NCBI GenBank assembly: GCA_943367595.1
Contig: CALRJS020000019.1
Span: 1 to 64,000 of the forward strand
DNA: 64,000 nt
DNA from: MW101C3 sp943367595
GTDB lineage: Bacteria > Cyanobacteriota > Cyanobacteriia > PCC-6307 > Cyanobiaceae
Direction: 5' to 3'
Shown here piece after piece: positions 37,043-48,539 of the stretch. Position 1 is the first letter of the stretch; each line of letters opens with the position of its first letter. The position numbers and the translations under genes are program-made. The notes beneath the pieces were generated by a model, which did not search any database, was not told the DNA's origin, and saw only the letters and a program-made list of their open reading frames with translations.

Positions 37043-38357
37043 GCAGCGGCAACAGTGGCGCGGTTTCGTGCTCCGCGCCCGTGCGCAGCATCGACAGCCC
37101 GGGCAGCAGCTGACCCTCCAGCCGCACCTGGCTGAGGCCCAGCCCATCGGCCAGCAGGGTCTGGCTGGTGATGCCCCCCTTGCTGATCAGGTACCCCAGC
37201 TGCGGCGCCAGCGCGCCCCCCAGCCGTGCCATCGCCGCAGCGAGGGCCAGGCCCAGCCGCCGCCGCTCCTCGGCATGGCGGCAGACCAGCTCCCCCCGGC
37301 TGGTGAACAGCACCGGGGTGCGGCCGCTGGCCAGCACGGCACGTAGCTGCGCCAGCCAGTCGGCTTCCAACGAGGGCAGCAGGCGGTCGGGGAGGGGGCC
37401 TTCCAGCACCCGCGCCACACGGGCCACCGGGAGCTCCACGCCCACGCAACCCGGCGCCGCCAGCAACCGCTCCAGCTGGGCATCGGCCAGCGGCACGTGC
37501 GATCCCACCAGCACCAGCCCCGGCAGGGGGCCCGTGGCCGCGCGCCGGCGCAGGCCGGCCAGGGCCGCCGGGGGCAGGGGCTGCGGCTGCAACTCCACCA
37601 GGGCGTTCAGCAGGCTGGCGGCCGACTGGAACAGCAGCCGCAGCGGCCGTTGCCCGGCCGGGGGCTGCGCCACGACACGCACCGCGTCGCCCAGCACCTG
37701 CAGCTGCTCCGGACGCTCCGCATCCACCACCACCCAGGGATTGGCCGACAGCCCGCGCAGCCGCTGGATCAAGGCCTCGCGGCCGGCGGGCACCAGTTCG
37801 TCCAGGCCGATCTGCTGCACCGCCGCGGCCACCAGCCGCCCACCGCTCTTCTCGGCCAGCCAGTCACGCAGGACGCTGGTGCCGTAGCCGAAGCGGCGAT
37901 CACGGGCGAAGGGGGTGCGATGCACCGGCTCGCCATGCAGCAGATGGCAGCCCCCCACCGTGGTGCGCCCCCCTTCCAGGAAGGCGGGCACCAGCAGGGT
38001 GGCGTCGAAGGGGCCCAACTCCGCGGCGATCACCTCCGCCTCCAGCGGCGTGTGTCCCCGCAGGGTGGAGTCGCCACGGCTCACCACCAGCCAGCGGTCG
38101 ATGCCGGCCGCCGCCAGCGCCGGCCGCAGCGCCCGGCAGATCTGGCGCACCCGATCGGCCGCCGGCTCCGGCTCCAGCGCACGGGTGTCGGTGAGCAGGA
38201 ACAGCAGCGGCGACGGGTCGCGCAAGGCGCTCCGCAGGGTGTCCGGGTCCCAGCGGAGCAGCAGCAGGCAGCCATGCACCGTCTGCGAGCCGGTGGGATC
38301 GTCGTCAAAGACGACCACCTTGAACGGGGGCGCGGGTGGGGGGGGCGGGGCGGCCAT
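36975..38357 (-). CDS. Four-carbon acid sugar kinase family protein (DUF1537)
   Basis: The 460-residue protein starts KVVVFDDDPTGSQTVHGCLL and contains WLVVSRGDSTLRGHTPLEAE and LVPAFLEGGRTTVGGCHLLH, the N-terminal signature of DUF1537 kinases. The C-terminal nucleotide-binding half has LGYLISKGGITSQTLLADGL and RTGAEHETAPLL. Characterised relatives phosphorylate D-threonate, D-erythronate and similar C4 acids. The gene lies between glcF and glcE, the two glycolate dehydrogenase subunits, so it may handle C4 acids related to photorespiratory or overflow metabolites; that is inference. It starts with ATG 38357, divergent from glcE. Confidence 0.9.
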   Translation of the reverse strand: MAAPPPPPAPPFKVVVFDDDPTGSQTVHGCLLLLRWDPDTLRSALRDPSPLLFLLTDTRALEPEPAADRVRQICRALRPALAAAGIDRWLVVSRGDSTLRGHTPLEAEVIAAELGPFDATLLVPAFLEGGRTTVGGCHLLHGEPVHRTPFARDRRFGYGTSVLRDWLAEKSGGRLVAAAVQQIGLDELVPAGREALIQRLRGLSANPWVVVDAERPEQLQVLGDAVRVVAQPPAGQRPLRLLFQSAASLLNALVELQPQPLPPAALAGLRRRAATGPLPGLVLVGSHVPLADAQLERLLAAPGCVGVELPVARVARVLEGPLPDRLLPSLEADWLAQLRAVLASGRTPVLFTSRGELVCRHAEERRRLGLALAAAMARLGGALAPQLGYLISKGGITSQTLLADGLGLSQVRLEGQLLPGLSMLRTGAEHETAPLLPLLTFPGNLGQADTLRQAWEQMEQ

Positions 38358-38371
38358 GGCACCATCGTGCC

Positions 38372-39577
38372 GTGATCACTCCCGCGTCCCACGAGCTGCC
38401 CGACCTCGTGCGGCAGCTGCATGCCGCCGGCACGCCGTGGCTGCCTGCCGGCACGGGCAGCCGCCTGGGCTGGGGGCCGCCGGTGCGGCACACCGACACG
38501 GTGCTGAGCGTGGCGCGCCTGAACCGCCTGCTCGACCACGCCAGCGGGGATTTCACCGTGACCGTGGAGGCGGGGCTGCCGCTGCGTGAGCTGCAGGAGG
38601 CCCTGCGCACGCGCAACCAGTGGCTCGCCGTCGACTGGCCCTGGGGCACGGGCGCCAACGGCGAAGGGGCCGGCAGCGTGGGCGGGCTGGTGGCACGGGG
38701 GCTCGGCGGCGGCCTGCGCCAGCGCTACCTGGGTGTGCGCGATCAGGTGATCGGCATCGGCCTGCTGCGCGCCGATGGTGTGGCCGCCCACGCCGGCGGC
38801 CGGGTGGTGAAGAACGTGGCCGGCTACGACCTGATGCGCCTGTTCACGGGCAGCTGGGGCGCCCTCGGCCTGATCACCGAACTCACCCTGCGCACCTTCC
38901 CGCTGCCGCCGCAACGGCGTGGGCTGCTGGTGCAGGGTCCGCTGGAGGGGCTGGAGCGCCTGCGCCAGTGGCTGCTGCGCTCCAGCCTCACCCCCGAACT
39001 GATCGACTGGTGGAGCAGTGCCCTGGCGGCGCAGGCCGGAGCTGAAGCCCAGCCCGCCCTGCTGCTGGCCCTGGCCAGTGTGAGCGGCGACGCCCTGGAC
39101 GACCAGCTCGTCACCCTGCGCGCCCAGGCCGACAGCCACGCGCTCAAGGGGCTGCCGCTCGATCCCGAACGGCTGGAGGCCCTGCGCGTGCTGGGGCTCG
39201 GCGGCCAGCAGCCGCAAGCGGCGCACGGCGCCGGCGAGCCGCTCTGGCTGCTGCGGCCGGGCGTGCTGCCGAGCAACACCGCGGCGCTGCTGGCGGATCG
39301 CAGCGTCGCCGGCCTGCCGCTGGCCCTGGGGGCCGGGAGCGGCCTCGGCTACGCCTGGTCGGCGGCGACGGCCCTGCCGGCCTACCGGGTGGAAGCGCTG
39401 CGGCGCCGCTGCCAGGAGCTGGGCGGCCAGCTCACGGTGCTGCAGCAACCCAGCGGCAGCAGCGTGCCCGCCTGGGAGGACGCCCCTGCCGTGGCGATGA
39501 TCCAGGCGGTCAAGCGCCAGTTCGACCCCAGGCAGCAACTGGCCCGCGGGCGCCTGCCGGGCGTCAGAGCGGCCTGA
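38372..39577 (+). CDS. glcE: Glycolate dehydrogenase FAD-binding subunit GlcE
   Basis: GlcE is an FAD-linked partner of GlcD and GlcF. The 401-residue protein from GTG 38372 has the PCMH-type FAD domain: WLPAGTGSRLGWGPPV, then TVTVEAGLPLRELQEAL, TGANGEGAGSVGGLVARG, GGRVVKNVAGYDLMRLFTGS and GALGLITELTLRTFPLP. The C-terminal ends AVKRQFDPRQQLARGRLPG, as in FAD-linked oxidases. It is divergent from the DUF1537 kinase, with 14 bases between the starts, and convergent with the epimerase gene. A separate, unlinked glcD would be needed for the full enzyme. Confidence 0.92.
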   Translation: MITPASHELPDLVRQLHAAGTPWLPAGTGSRLGWGPPVRHTDTVLSVARLNRLLDHASGDFTVTVEAGLPLRELQEALRTRNQWLAVDWPWGTGANGEGAGSVGGLVARGLGGGLRQRYLGVRDQVIGIGLLRADGVAAHAGGRVVKNVAGYDLMRLFTGSWGALGLITELTLRTFPLPPQRRGLLVQGPLEGLERLRQWLLRSSLTPELIDWWSSALAAQAGAEAQPALLLALASVSGDALDDQLVTLRAQADSHALKGLPLDPERLEALRVLGLGGQQPQAAHGAGEPLWLLRPGVLPSNTAALLADRSVAGLPLALGAGSGLGYAWSAATALPAYRVEALRRRCQELGGQLTVLQQPSGSSVPAWEDAPAVAMIQAVKRQFDPRQQLARGRLPGVRAA

Positions 39578-40457
39578 GCACGTAGCGGCTCTGCAGCGTG
39601 CAGCTCGCGCCGGCTGCCACCTCCAGCCGCCGGTCGCCGCTCACCAGGGCGCCGCGTGGGCCGGTCCAGGGCTCCAGGCACACCATCGGCCGGGGCGGAT
39701 CGGTCCACACCACGGCCAGATCGAAGGGGGCGGTGGGTTGCAGCTCCAGCGCCTGCCCGGCAGCCGGATCCACCAGCCGCACCGGCCCCTCGGGCCGCGC
39801 CAGCAGGTCCACCCCGGCGGCCAGCGGCGCGAGCGTGGCGGCGGTGTCCGCCTCCGCCATCAGCTGATGGTTGAAGCAGCGCTCCGGCAGCCCTTCCAGG
39901 TGCACCGCCGCATTACCGCCGTCTGGCGCCGGCAGCGCCGACACATTGAAATAGGGATGGAGGCCGAAGCTGAAGGGCAGCGGCCGGCTGCCGCTGTTCT
40001 CCAGCACCGCCTTGATCGCCAGGGCAGCAGGCTCAAGGCGCAGCTGCAGCCGCAGGCAGAAAGGGAAAGGAAAGGCCGCCAAAGTGGCGGGGCTGTCGCG
40101 CAGCTCGAGTTCCACCCCCGCCTCCTCGGGCAGGGCCCGCAGCTGCCAGGGCAGATCCCGGGCGAAGCCGTGCTGGCGCAGGGTGAAGCTGCCCTCCGGC
40201 AACGGCAGCTGATCGCCCGGCAGGTTGCCGCAGATCGGAAACAGCACCGGCATTCCTCCCCGCACCGAGAGGGCGGGATCGGCGAAGCGCTCCGCATCGA
40301 GATACAGCAGCTCGCGGCCGTTGCAACGCCAGCCGGTGAGCAGGCCGCCCCGCTCGGGCACCAGGCGCAGCAGGTCGGGGCTGCCGGAAGCGCCTGAGCT
40401 GCCCGGAGCGCTGAACTCCCAGTGGGGATAGGGAAGGGTTCGCTGCAGGAGGGGCAT
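39564..40457 (-). CDS. Aldose 1-epimerase-like protein
   Basis: The 297-residue protein shows the mutarotase fold pattern: ELLYLDAERFADPALSVRGG, MPVLFPICGNLPGDQ, the histidine HGFARDLPW, the second catalytic His in FGLHPYFNVS and CLEPWTGPRGAL near the end. Members interconvert alpha and beta sugar anomers; this subgroup (YeaD-like) acts on hexose phosphates or related sugars. It overlaps the 3' end of glcE by 14 bases and lies 3 bases after the alpha/beta hydrolase gene on the same strand. Confidence 0.85.
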   Translation of the reverse strand: MPLLQRTLPYPHWEFSAPGSSGASGSPDLLRLVPERGGLLTGWRCNGRELLYLDAERFADPALSVRGGMPVLFPICGNLPGDQLPLPEGSFTLRQHGFARDLPWQLRALPEEAGVELELRDSPATLAAFPFPFCLRLQLRLEPAALAIKAVLENSGSRPLPFSFGLHPYFNVSALPAPDGGNAAVHLEGLPERCFNHQLMAEADTAATLAPLAAGVDLLARPEGPVRLVDPAAGQALELQPTAPFDLAVVWTDPPRPMVCLEPWTGPRGALVSGDRRLEVAAGASCTLQSRYVLRPL

Positions 40458-40460
40458 GGC

Positions 40461-41420
40461 TCAGGCGCTCGGCAGGCCGGCCACCCACTCCAGCAGGGCG
40501 GCGTTCACCTGATCGGGCACCTCATCGTGGGGGCAGTGGCCGGCGTCGAGCACCACCTCGGCGGTGCCGGCGGGGGCGTGGCGCTGGAAGGCGGCGCGAC
40601 GGCCCACGGCATTGATCCAGGGGTCGCGGATGCCCCAGAGCAGGAGGAGCGGAGCGGTGAGGGCGGCGAACAGCTCATCGAGCGGCTGACCGCTCGGGAT
40701 GTCGAACACGGTGCGGAACACCCCGAAAGCGCCCGGGTCGCGCGAAGGGCGCAGGATCGATTCCACCAGCGCCTCATCGACGTTGGTGCGATCGATGTAC
40801 ACCTGATGGAGGGTGCGGCGGATCGTGGAGCGGCGGCGCAGGTTTTCGAACAGCAGCCGCTGCAGCACCGGGCTGCGCAGCAGCGCTCCCCCGATGGTGC
40901 GCCGCGCGATCGCCCCCCAGCCCTTGGGAGCCGCCTGCTCGTCGCTGAAGGGACCGGCCGCATTGACCAGCACCACACCGGCGGCGTCGGGGCCCAGCGC
41001 CACACCGGCGGCCAGCACGGCGAAACCGCCGAGGGAATTGCCCACCAGCACGGTGGGGCGGCCGATGCGTTCGTGCACGTAGGCGGCCAGCTGGTCGCGC
41101 CAGAGGGCCCCGCCGTAACGCAGCTCGCCGGGCTTGGCACTGCGGCCGAACCCCAGCAGGTCGATGGCATGCACCTCGTGCCGTGCCGCCAGGGCCGGAA
41201 TGTTGTAGCGCCAGTGGTCGGTGGAAGCACCAAAGCCGTGCACCAGCAGGAAGGCCGGCCCCACCGGCTCTGCGGGGGCGGCGCGCACTGCGTGCACGGC
41301 ATGGCCCAGGTAGGTCCAGGGCTGCGCGCAGGGGTCTGGGCAGGGAATGGCGGGGGAAGGGGTCGCCGACACCACGGCGGTGGCGGGCTCTGCGCTGGGC
41401 GCTGCGCTTGAAGGGATCAC
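40461..41420 (-). CDS. Alpha/beta-fold hydrolase
   Basis: The 319-residue protein (GTG 41420) has FLLVHGFGASTDHWRYNIPA with the oxyanion HG, DLLGFGRSAKP, the nucleophile elbow VLVGNSLGGFAVLAAG (Ser), and a C-terminal LDAGHCPHDEVPDQV supplying the histidine. The acid is probably the Asp in LLLWGIRDPWI. The alanine/proline-rich first 40 residues look like a leader or are not translated. The substrate is unknown. It reads in the same direction as the epimerase gene and is divergent from the small membrane protein at 41474. Confidence 0.85.
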   Translation of the reverse strand: MIPSSAAPSAEPATAVVSATPSPAIPCPDPCAQPWTYLGHAVHAVRAAPAEPVGPAFLLVHGFGASTDHWRYNIPALAARHEVHAIDLLGFGRSAKPGELRYGGALWRDQLAAYVHERIGRPTVLVGNSLGGFAVLAAGVALGPDAAGVVLVNAAGPFSDEQAAPKGWGAIARRTIGGALLRSPVLQRLLFENLRRRSTIRRTLHQVYIDRTNVDEALVESILRPSRDPGAFGVFRTVFDIPSGQPLDELFAALTAPLLLLWGIRDPWINAVGRRAAFQRHAPAGTAEVVLDAGHCPHDEVPDQVNAALLEWVAGLPSA

Positions 41421-41473
41421 CGGAAGCCTGCCTCGGTGGCCGATGCTAGGGAGCAGTTTGAGCGGCCCGCTCC

Positions 41474-41770
41474 GTGCGCGACTGGTCCAGCCTGCTGTCG
41501 GGGGGGGCGCTCTGGGCCCTGGCGCTCTACCTGCCGCTGACGGTGCCGCTGGCGCGCTTCGAGGAAGCACTGGCCGATGGGCCCCTGAACGAAGGACTGC
41601 GCCAGCTGGCCCTGGTGGTGAGCAGCCTGCTGCTGGCCCTGGTGGTGGGAGGACTCACCCAGCTGGGCCTGAGCTGGGCGCTCAGCCCGAGCTGGGCGGC
41701 CAGCCTCGGGCTGATGGCGGTGCTGGCCGGGGCCTTCTGGGGGCTGGCCAGCCGCCGCGATTCGGAGTGA
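41474..41770 (+). CDS. Small cyanobacterial membrane protein (DUF3082-like)
   Basis: The 98-residue protein, from GTG 41474, has three hydrophobic segments (about residues 8-26, 45-66 and 75-92). The topology resembles the DUF3082 family of cyanobacteria and plastids, of unknown function; I assign it only tentatively. It ends 2 bases before the stop of the convergent antiporter gene, so transcription from both sides meets there. Confidence 0.55.
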   Translation: MRDWSSLLSGGALWALALYLPLTVPLARFEEALADGPLNEGLRQLALVVSSLLLALVVGGLTQLGLSWALSPSWAASLGLMAVLAGAFWGLASRRDSE

Positions 41771-41771
41771 G

Positions 41772-43115
41772 TCAGGCCGGCTGTTCGGCCGGCGCCTCCT
41801 TGCCACCGAGCACCAGGCGCAGCAGGAGCGGTGCCAGGAAGGTTGTGCCGATCACCATGATCAGGATGGCGGCCTCCAGAGCGGGGTTGAGCAGCTTGGC
41901 CTGGGTGCCCAGGCCGAGGAAGATCAGGCCCACCTCGCCGCGGGGCATCATCCCCAGACCCACCACCAGCCGGTTGGTTTTCTCCTTGCTGAAGTAGCTC
42001 CAGCCGGACACCAGCTTGCCGAGGATCGCCACGGTGAGCAGGAAACCAGCCACCACCAGGCCTTCGCGGTTGCTGGGGTCGAGCGGATTGAGCACCGAGA
42101 GATCCATGCTCGTGCCGATCAGCACGAAGAAGATGGTGGCGAACAGGGCCACCAGCGGCTTCACCGTGTCCTGGATCAGATGGGTGTGCTTGGAGCTGCT
42201 CAGGATCAGGCCGGCGGCGAAGGCACCGAGGGCAGCTTCCAGGCCGATGGCCTGGGCGGCGAAGCAGCAGAGGCAGAGCACCACGAAGGAGGCCACCACC
42301 ACTTCACCGGGGGCCTTGAGCTGATCCAGCACCCAGTCGAACAGGGGGGCAGCCGTGCGGCTGAGGAACAGGGACGCCGCCACGAACACCGCCGCAGCCA
42401 CCAGCAGCTTGATGATCGGGCCGATCTCCAGAGCGCCGCCACCGGCCAGGGCCACCACCACCGCCAGGATCACGATGCCGAGGATGTCGTCGAGCACGGC
42501 GGCGCCGATCACGATCTGACCTTCCTTGGTGCGCAGATATTTGAGTTCGCCGAACACGCTCGCCGTGATGCCGATGCTGGTGGCGGTCATCGCCGCACCC
42601 GCGAACACCGCCGGAATCAAGGGGAGGTGAAAGATATAGAGAAGGCCGAGCGTGCCGAGTGCGAAGGGCACCACCACACCGGTGACGGCCACGGTGCTGG
42701 CCTGCAGGCCCACAGCCACCAGCTCATCGAGTTCGCTCTCGAGGCCGGTGAGGAACAGCAGGGCGAACAGGCCAAGCGTGGCGAGCGATTCCAGGTTCGG
42801 GAACGTGGAGGTGTAGATCGACTGCACCACGTCGGGGGTGACATCCGACAGTGAGCTGACCAGATTCAGCAGCGTGGTGTTCAGCTGCCCGCCGGTTTCG
42901 GGGGGAAGGATGAAATGGAGGCCGGAGAAGCCGATCAGCACACCGGCCAGCAGCTCCCCGAGGATCGTGGGCAGCTGCAATCGCACCATCACTTCGGCCA
43001 GCGCACGGGCCGCCACGAAGATCAGCAGGATCCGCCCCACCGAAATCAAGGTGGAAGCCACCTCCATCTCATGGGAGCCCACCTGGAGCAACAACTGAGG
43101 GACAGACGAGATCAT
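41772..43115 (-). CDS. CPA2-family cation:proton antiporter
   Basis: The 447-residue protein has about 12 membrane helices. Diagnostic segments are LQLPTILGELLAGVLIGFSG, LFLTGLESELDELVAVG, TSIGITASVFGELKYL and the transport-site AVLDDILGIVILAVV with adjacent aspartates. MMPRGEVGLIFLGLG follows near the C-terminus. This matches the KefB/NapA-type Na+(K+)/H+ antiporters, which balance pH and salt. No TrkA-N or KTN domain follows. ATG 43115 is preferred over a longer, low-complexity frame. It is divergent from the phosphoketolase gene. Confidence 0.92.
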   Translation of the reverse strand: MISSVPQLLLQVGSHEMEVASTLISVGRILLIFVAARALAEVMVRLQLPTILGELLAGVLIGFSGLHFILPPETGGQLNTTLLNLVSSLSDVTPDVVQSIYTSTFPNLESLATLGLFALLFLTGLESELDELVAVGLQASTVAVTGVVVPFALGTLGLLYIFHLPLIPAVFAGAAMTATSIGITASVFGELKYLRTKEGQIVIGAAVLDDILGIVILAVVVALAGGGALEIGPIIKLLVAAAVFVAASLFLSRTAAPLFDWVLDQLKAPGEVVVASFVVLCLCCFAAQAIGLEAALGAFAAGLILSSSKHTHLIQDTVKPLVALFATIFFVLIGTSMDLSVLNPLDPSNREGLVVAGFLLTVAILGKLVSGWSYFSKEKTNRLVVGLGMMPRGEVGLIFLGLGTQAKLLNPALEAAILIMVIGTTFLAPLLLRLVLGGKEAPAEQPA

Positions 43116-43484
43116 TGGGTGGAGGTCGTTCCCCGGCGGGGAGCAGCAAAGTGCGTTGGACCTTAATGGGAATCCTGGAGAGCTGACTGAAAACCGAGCC
43201 GACGGATTGCAGCGTTCGCCGGCGCAAGCGGGCGCTGGGCGTGCACCCAGGCGAGGCCGCGCAGGGTGCACGCAGAGGGGGCCCCGGCGGGAGCCCGGCG
43301 GCAGCGCGGGGGTGAGGGAACGCCCACCCAGCGGCGAGCGGCCTTGCGGCCACGGCGGTGCTTGAACAGCCTGTCCCTGGGCCGGTACGACCCGCCTGCT
43401 CCAGCCGACCGTCCTGGCGCCGCACCGTGCCTACGGCTCCGGGTGCTCCCCGAGCCCCCTCTTTGCCCTTCGCCACCCGCTCCC
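43116..43484. promoter_or_regulatory. 369-base divergent intergenic region with 10-bp inverted repeat
   Basis: This gap lies between the antiporter and xfp starts and must hold both promoters. It contains a perfect inverted repeat, GCGTGCACCC (43239-43248) and GGGTGCACGC (43264-43273), with a 15-base loop. It could be an operator or an RNA hairpin. I see no gene in it; long GC-rich open frames here are noise. Confidence 0.5.
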
Positions 43485-45938
43485 ATGACGATCACCTCGG
43501 CCAGCAGCGCTGGCCTGACCCAGGGGACAGGGACCCAGGCCCCGCTGGATGCCGTCGAACTGCAGCGGCTGGATGCCTGGTGGCGCGCCGCCAATTATCT
43601 GGCGGTGGGGATGATCTACCTGCAGGCCAACCCGCTGCTGCGTGAGCCGCTCAAGCACGAGCACATCAAGAACCGGCTGCTGGGGCACTGGGGCTCCAGC
43701 CCGGGCCAGGCGTTCATCTGGGCCCACGCCAACCGCCTGATCCGCGCCCACGATCTGGAGATGATCTACCTGTCGGGGCCGGGCCATGGCGCCCCCGGCG
43801 TGCTGGGCCCCACCTACCTCGACGGCAGCTACAGCGAGATCTATCCCGACAAGTCGCAGGACGCCGACGGGCTGCGCAGCTTCTTCAAGCAGTTCTCCTT
43901 TCCCGGCCACATCGGCAGCCACTGCACCCCCGAAACCCCCGGCTCGATCCATGAGGGCGGCGAACTCGGCTACGTGCTCTCGCACGCCTGCGGCGCCGTC
44001 TTCGACAACCCCGAGCTGATCGCCCTGGCCTGTGTGGGTGATGGCGAGGCGGAAACCGGCCCGCTGGCCACCTCCTGGCACATCAACAAGTTCCTCAACC
44101 CGATCCGCGATGGCGCCGTGCTGCCGGTGCTGCACCTCAACGGCTACAAGATCGCCAACCCCACGCTGCTGGCCCGCATCAGCCGCGACGAGCTTGAAAG
44201 CCTGATGCGCGGCTACGGCTGGACGCCCCTGTTCGTGGAAGGGCATGAGCCGGAGGCCATGCACCAGGCGATGGCCGCCGCCATGGAGGAGGCGGTGGAG
44301 CGGATCCTCTGCGCCCGCGCCCAGGCGCGCCAGAGCGGCGACGCCTTCCGGCCCGCCTGGCCGATGATCGTGCTGCGCTCCCCCAAGGGCTGGACCGGCC
44401 CCAGCGAGCTGAACGGCAAGAAGCTGGAGGGCTTCTGGCGGTCACACCAGGTGCCCCTGCCGGCCCCCAACAAGGACCCCGAGCAGCTGCGGATGCTGGA
44501 GAGCTGGCTGCGCAGCTACCGGCCCGAGGAGCTGTTCGATGAAGGCGGCACCTTGAGGGCCGAGCTCAGGGCCCTCTCGCCCACGGGCCAGCGGCGCATG
44601 GGCTCCAGCCCCCATGCCAACGGCGGTCTGCTGCGCCGCAAGCTGCGCCTGCCGCCGATGGAGGCCTACGAGGTGCGGGTGGATCATCCCGGCCAGAGCG
44701 AGCACGAGAACACAGCGCCCCTGGGCGAGCTGCTGCGCGACACCATCGCCCGCAACCCCGACAGCATGCGCGTGTTCGGCCCCGACGAGACCGCCTCCAA
44801 CCGGCTGCAGGCGATCTACGAGGTGAGCAAGAAGGTGTGGATGGAGGACATCCTTCCGGAAGACAGCGGCGGCAGCGAACTGGCCCGCAACGGCCGGGTG
44901 GTGGAGATGCTCTCCGAGCACACCCTGGTGGGAATGATGGAGGGCTACCTGCTCACCGGCCGCAACGGCTTCTTCCACACCTACGAGGCGTTCGCCCACA
45001 TCATCGCCTCGATGTTCAACCAGCACGCCAAATGGCTGGAATCGTGCATTCACCACGCCCCCTGGCGGGCGCCGATCGCCCCCTGGAACTGCCTGATCTC
45101 CTCCACTGTGTGGCGCCAGGATCACAACGGCTTCACCCACCAGGATCCCGGTTTCATCGACCTGGCCGGCAACAAGAGCGGAGAGGTGGTGCGGGTGTAT
45201 CTGCCGGCCGATGCCAACTGCCTGCTGGCGGTGGCGGAGGAGGCGTTCCTGGAGCCGAACGTCTGCAACGTGATCGTCTCCGACAAGCAGAAGCACCTGC
45301 AGTACTTCACGCTGGAGCAGGCACGGCGCCATGTGGCCAAGGGCATCGGCATCGTGCCCTGGGCCAGCAACGACGATGACGGCACCAAACCGGATGAACC
45401 GGATGTGGTGATGGCCTGCGCCGGTGACATCCCCAGCAAGGAGACGCTGGCGGCGGTGGAGATCCTGCGTCAGCAGATTCCCACCCTCAAGATCCGCGTG
45501 ATCAACGTGGTGAAGCTGTTCGCCCTCACCAAGCCCAGCGAGCACCCGCACGGCCTCTCCGACCGTGATTTCGACAGCCTGTTCACAACGGACAAGCCCG
45601 TGCTGTTCAACTTCCACGGCTATCCGTGGCTGATTCACCGGCTCACGTATCACCGCAGCAACCACGGCAACATGCACGTGCGGGGCTACAAGGAGAAGGG
45701 CAACATCAACACGCCGCTGGAACTGGCGATGAACAACCAGATCGACCGTTTCAATCTGGTGATCGACGTGATCGACCGGGTGCCCTCGCTGGGATCACGG
45801 GCCGCCCACGTCAAGGAGAGGATGAAGGAGGAAATCCTGCGGCACCGCGCCTACGCCCACATCCACGGCATGGACACCCCCGAGGTGACCAACTGGCGCT
45901 GGAGCCTTCCGGCCCCGTCAGTAGCACCCAGCGCCTGA
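43485..45938 (+). CDS. xfp: Xylulose-5-phosphate/fructose-6-phosphate phosphoketolase
   Basis: The thiamine-pyrophosphate enzyme splits xylulose 5-phosphate or fructose 6-phosphate with phosphate to acetyl-phosphate and an aldose phosphate. The 817-residue protein from ATG 43485 has NYLAVGMIYLQANPLLREPL, GPGHGAPGVLGPTYLDGSY, GHIGSHCTPETPGSIHEGGE, the ThDP-binding GDGEAETGPLATSWHINKFL and FHTYEAFAHIIASMFNQHAK. This is full family length. glgP and ackA follow on the same strand; ackA would use the acetyl-phosphate product. The plus-strand start region contains an inverted repeat that may regulate it. Confidence 0.97.
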   Translation: MTITSASSAGLTQGTGTQAPLDAVELQRLDAWWRAANYLAVGMIYLQANPLLREPLKHEHIKNRLLGHWGSSPGQAFIWAHANRLIRAHDLEMIYLSGPGHGAPGVLGPTYLDGSYSEIYPDKSQDADGLRSFFKQFSFPGHIGSHCTPETPGSIHEGGELGYVLSHACGAVFDNPELIALACVGDGEAETGPLATSWHINKFLNPIRDGAVLPVLHLNGYKIANPTLLARISRDELESLMRGYGWTPLFVEGHEPEAMHQAMAAAMEEAVERILCARAQARQSGDAFRPAWPMIVLRSPKGWTGPSELNGKKLEGFWRSHQVPLPAPNKDPEQLRMLESWLRSYRPEELFDEGGTLRAELRALSPTGQRRMGSSPHANGGLLRRKLRLPPMEAYEVRVDHPGQSEHENTAPLGELLRDTIARNPDSMRVFGPDETASNRLQAIYEVSKKVWMEDILPEDSGGSELARNGRVVEMLSEHTLVGMMEGYLLTGRNGFFHTYEAFAHIIASMFNQHAKWLESCIHHAPWRAPIAPWNCLISSTVWRQDHNGFTHQDPGFIDLAGNKSGEVVRVYLPADANCLLAVAEEAFLEPNVCNVIVSDKQKHLQYFTLEQARRHVAKGIGIVPWASNDDDGTKPDEPDVVMACAGDIPSKETLAAVEILRQQIPTLKIRVINVVKLFALTKPSEHPHGLSDRDFDSLFTTDKPVLFNFHGYPWLIHRLTYHRSNHGNMHVRGYKEKGNINTPLELAMNNQIDRFNLVIDVIDRVPSLGSRAAHVKERMKEEILRHRAYAHIHGMDTPEVTNWRWSLPAPSVAPSA

Positions 45939-45988
45939 ACCCGGCGCCTTCTCTCTCCCTCTCCCGCGCCCCTTACCCGCCCCACTCG

Positions 45989-48526
<2,538 letters not shown>

Positions 48527-48539
48527 GCCGGAGGCCGCC

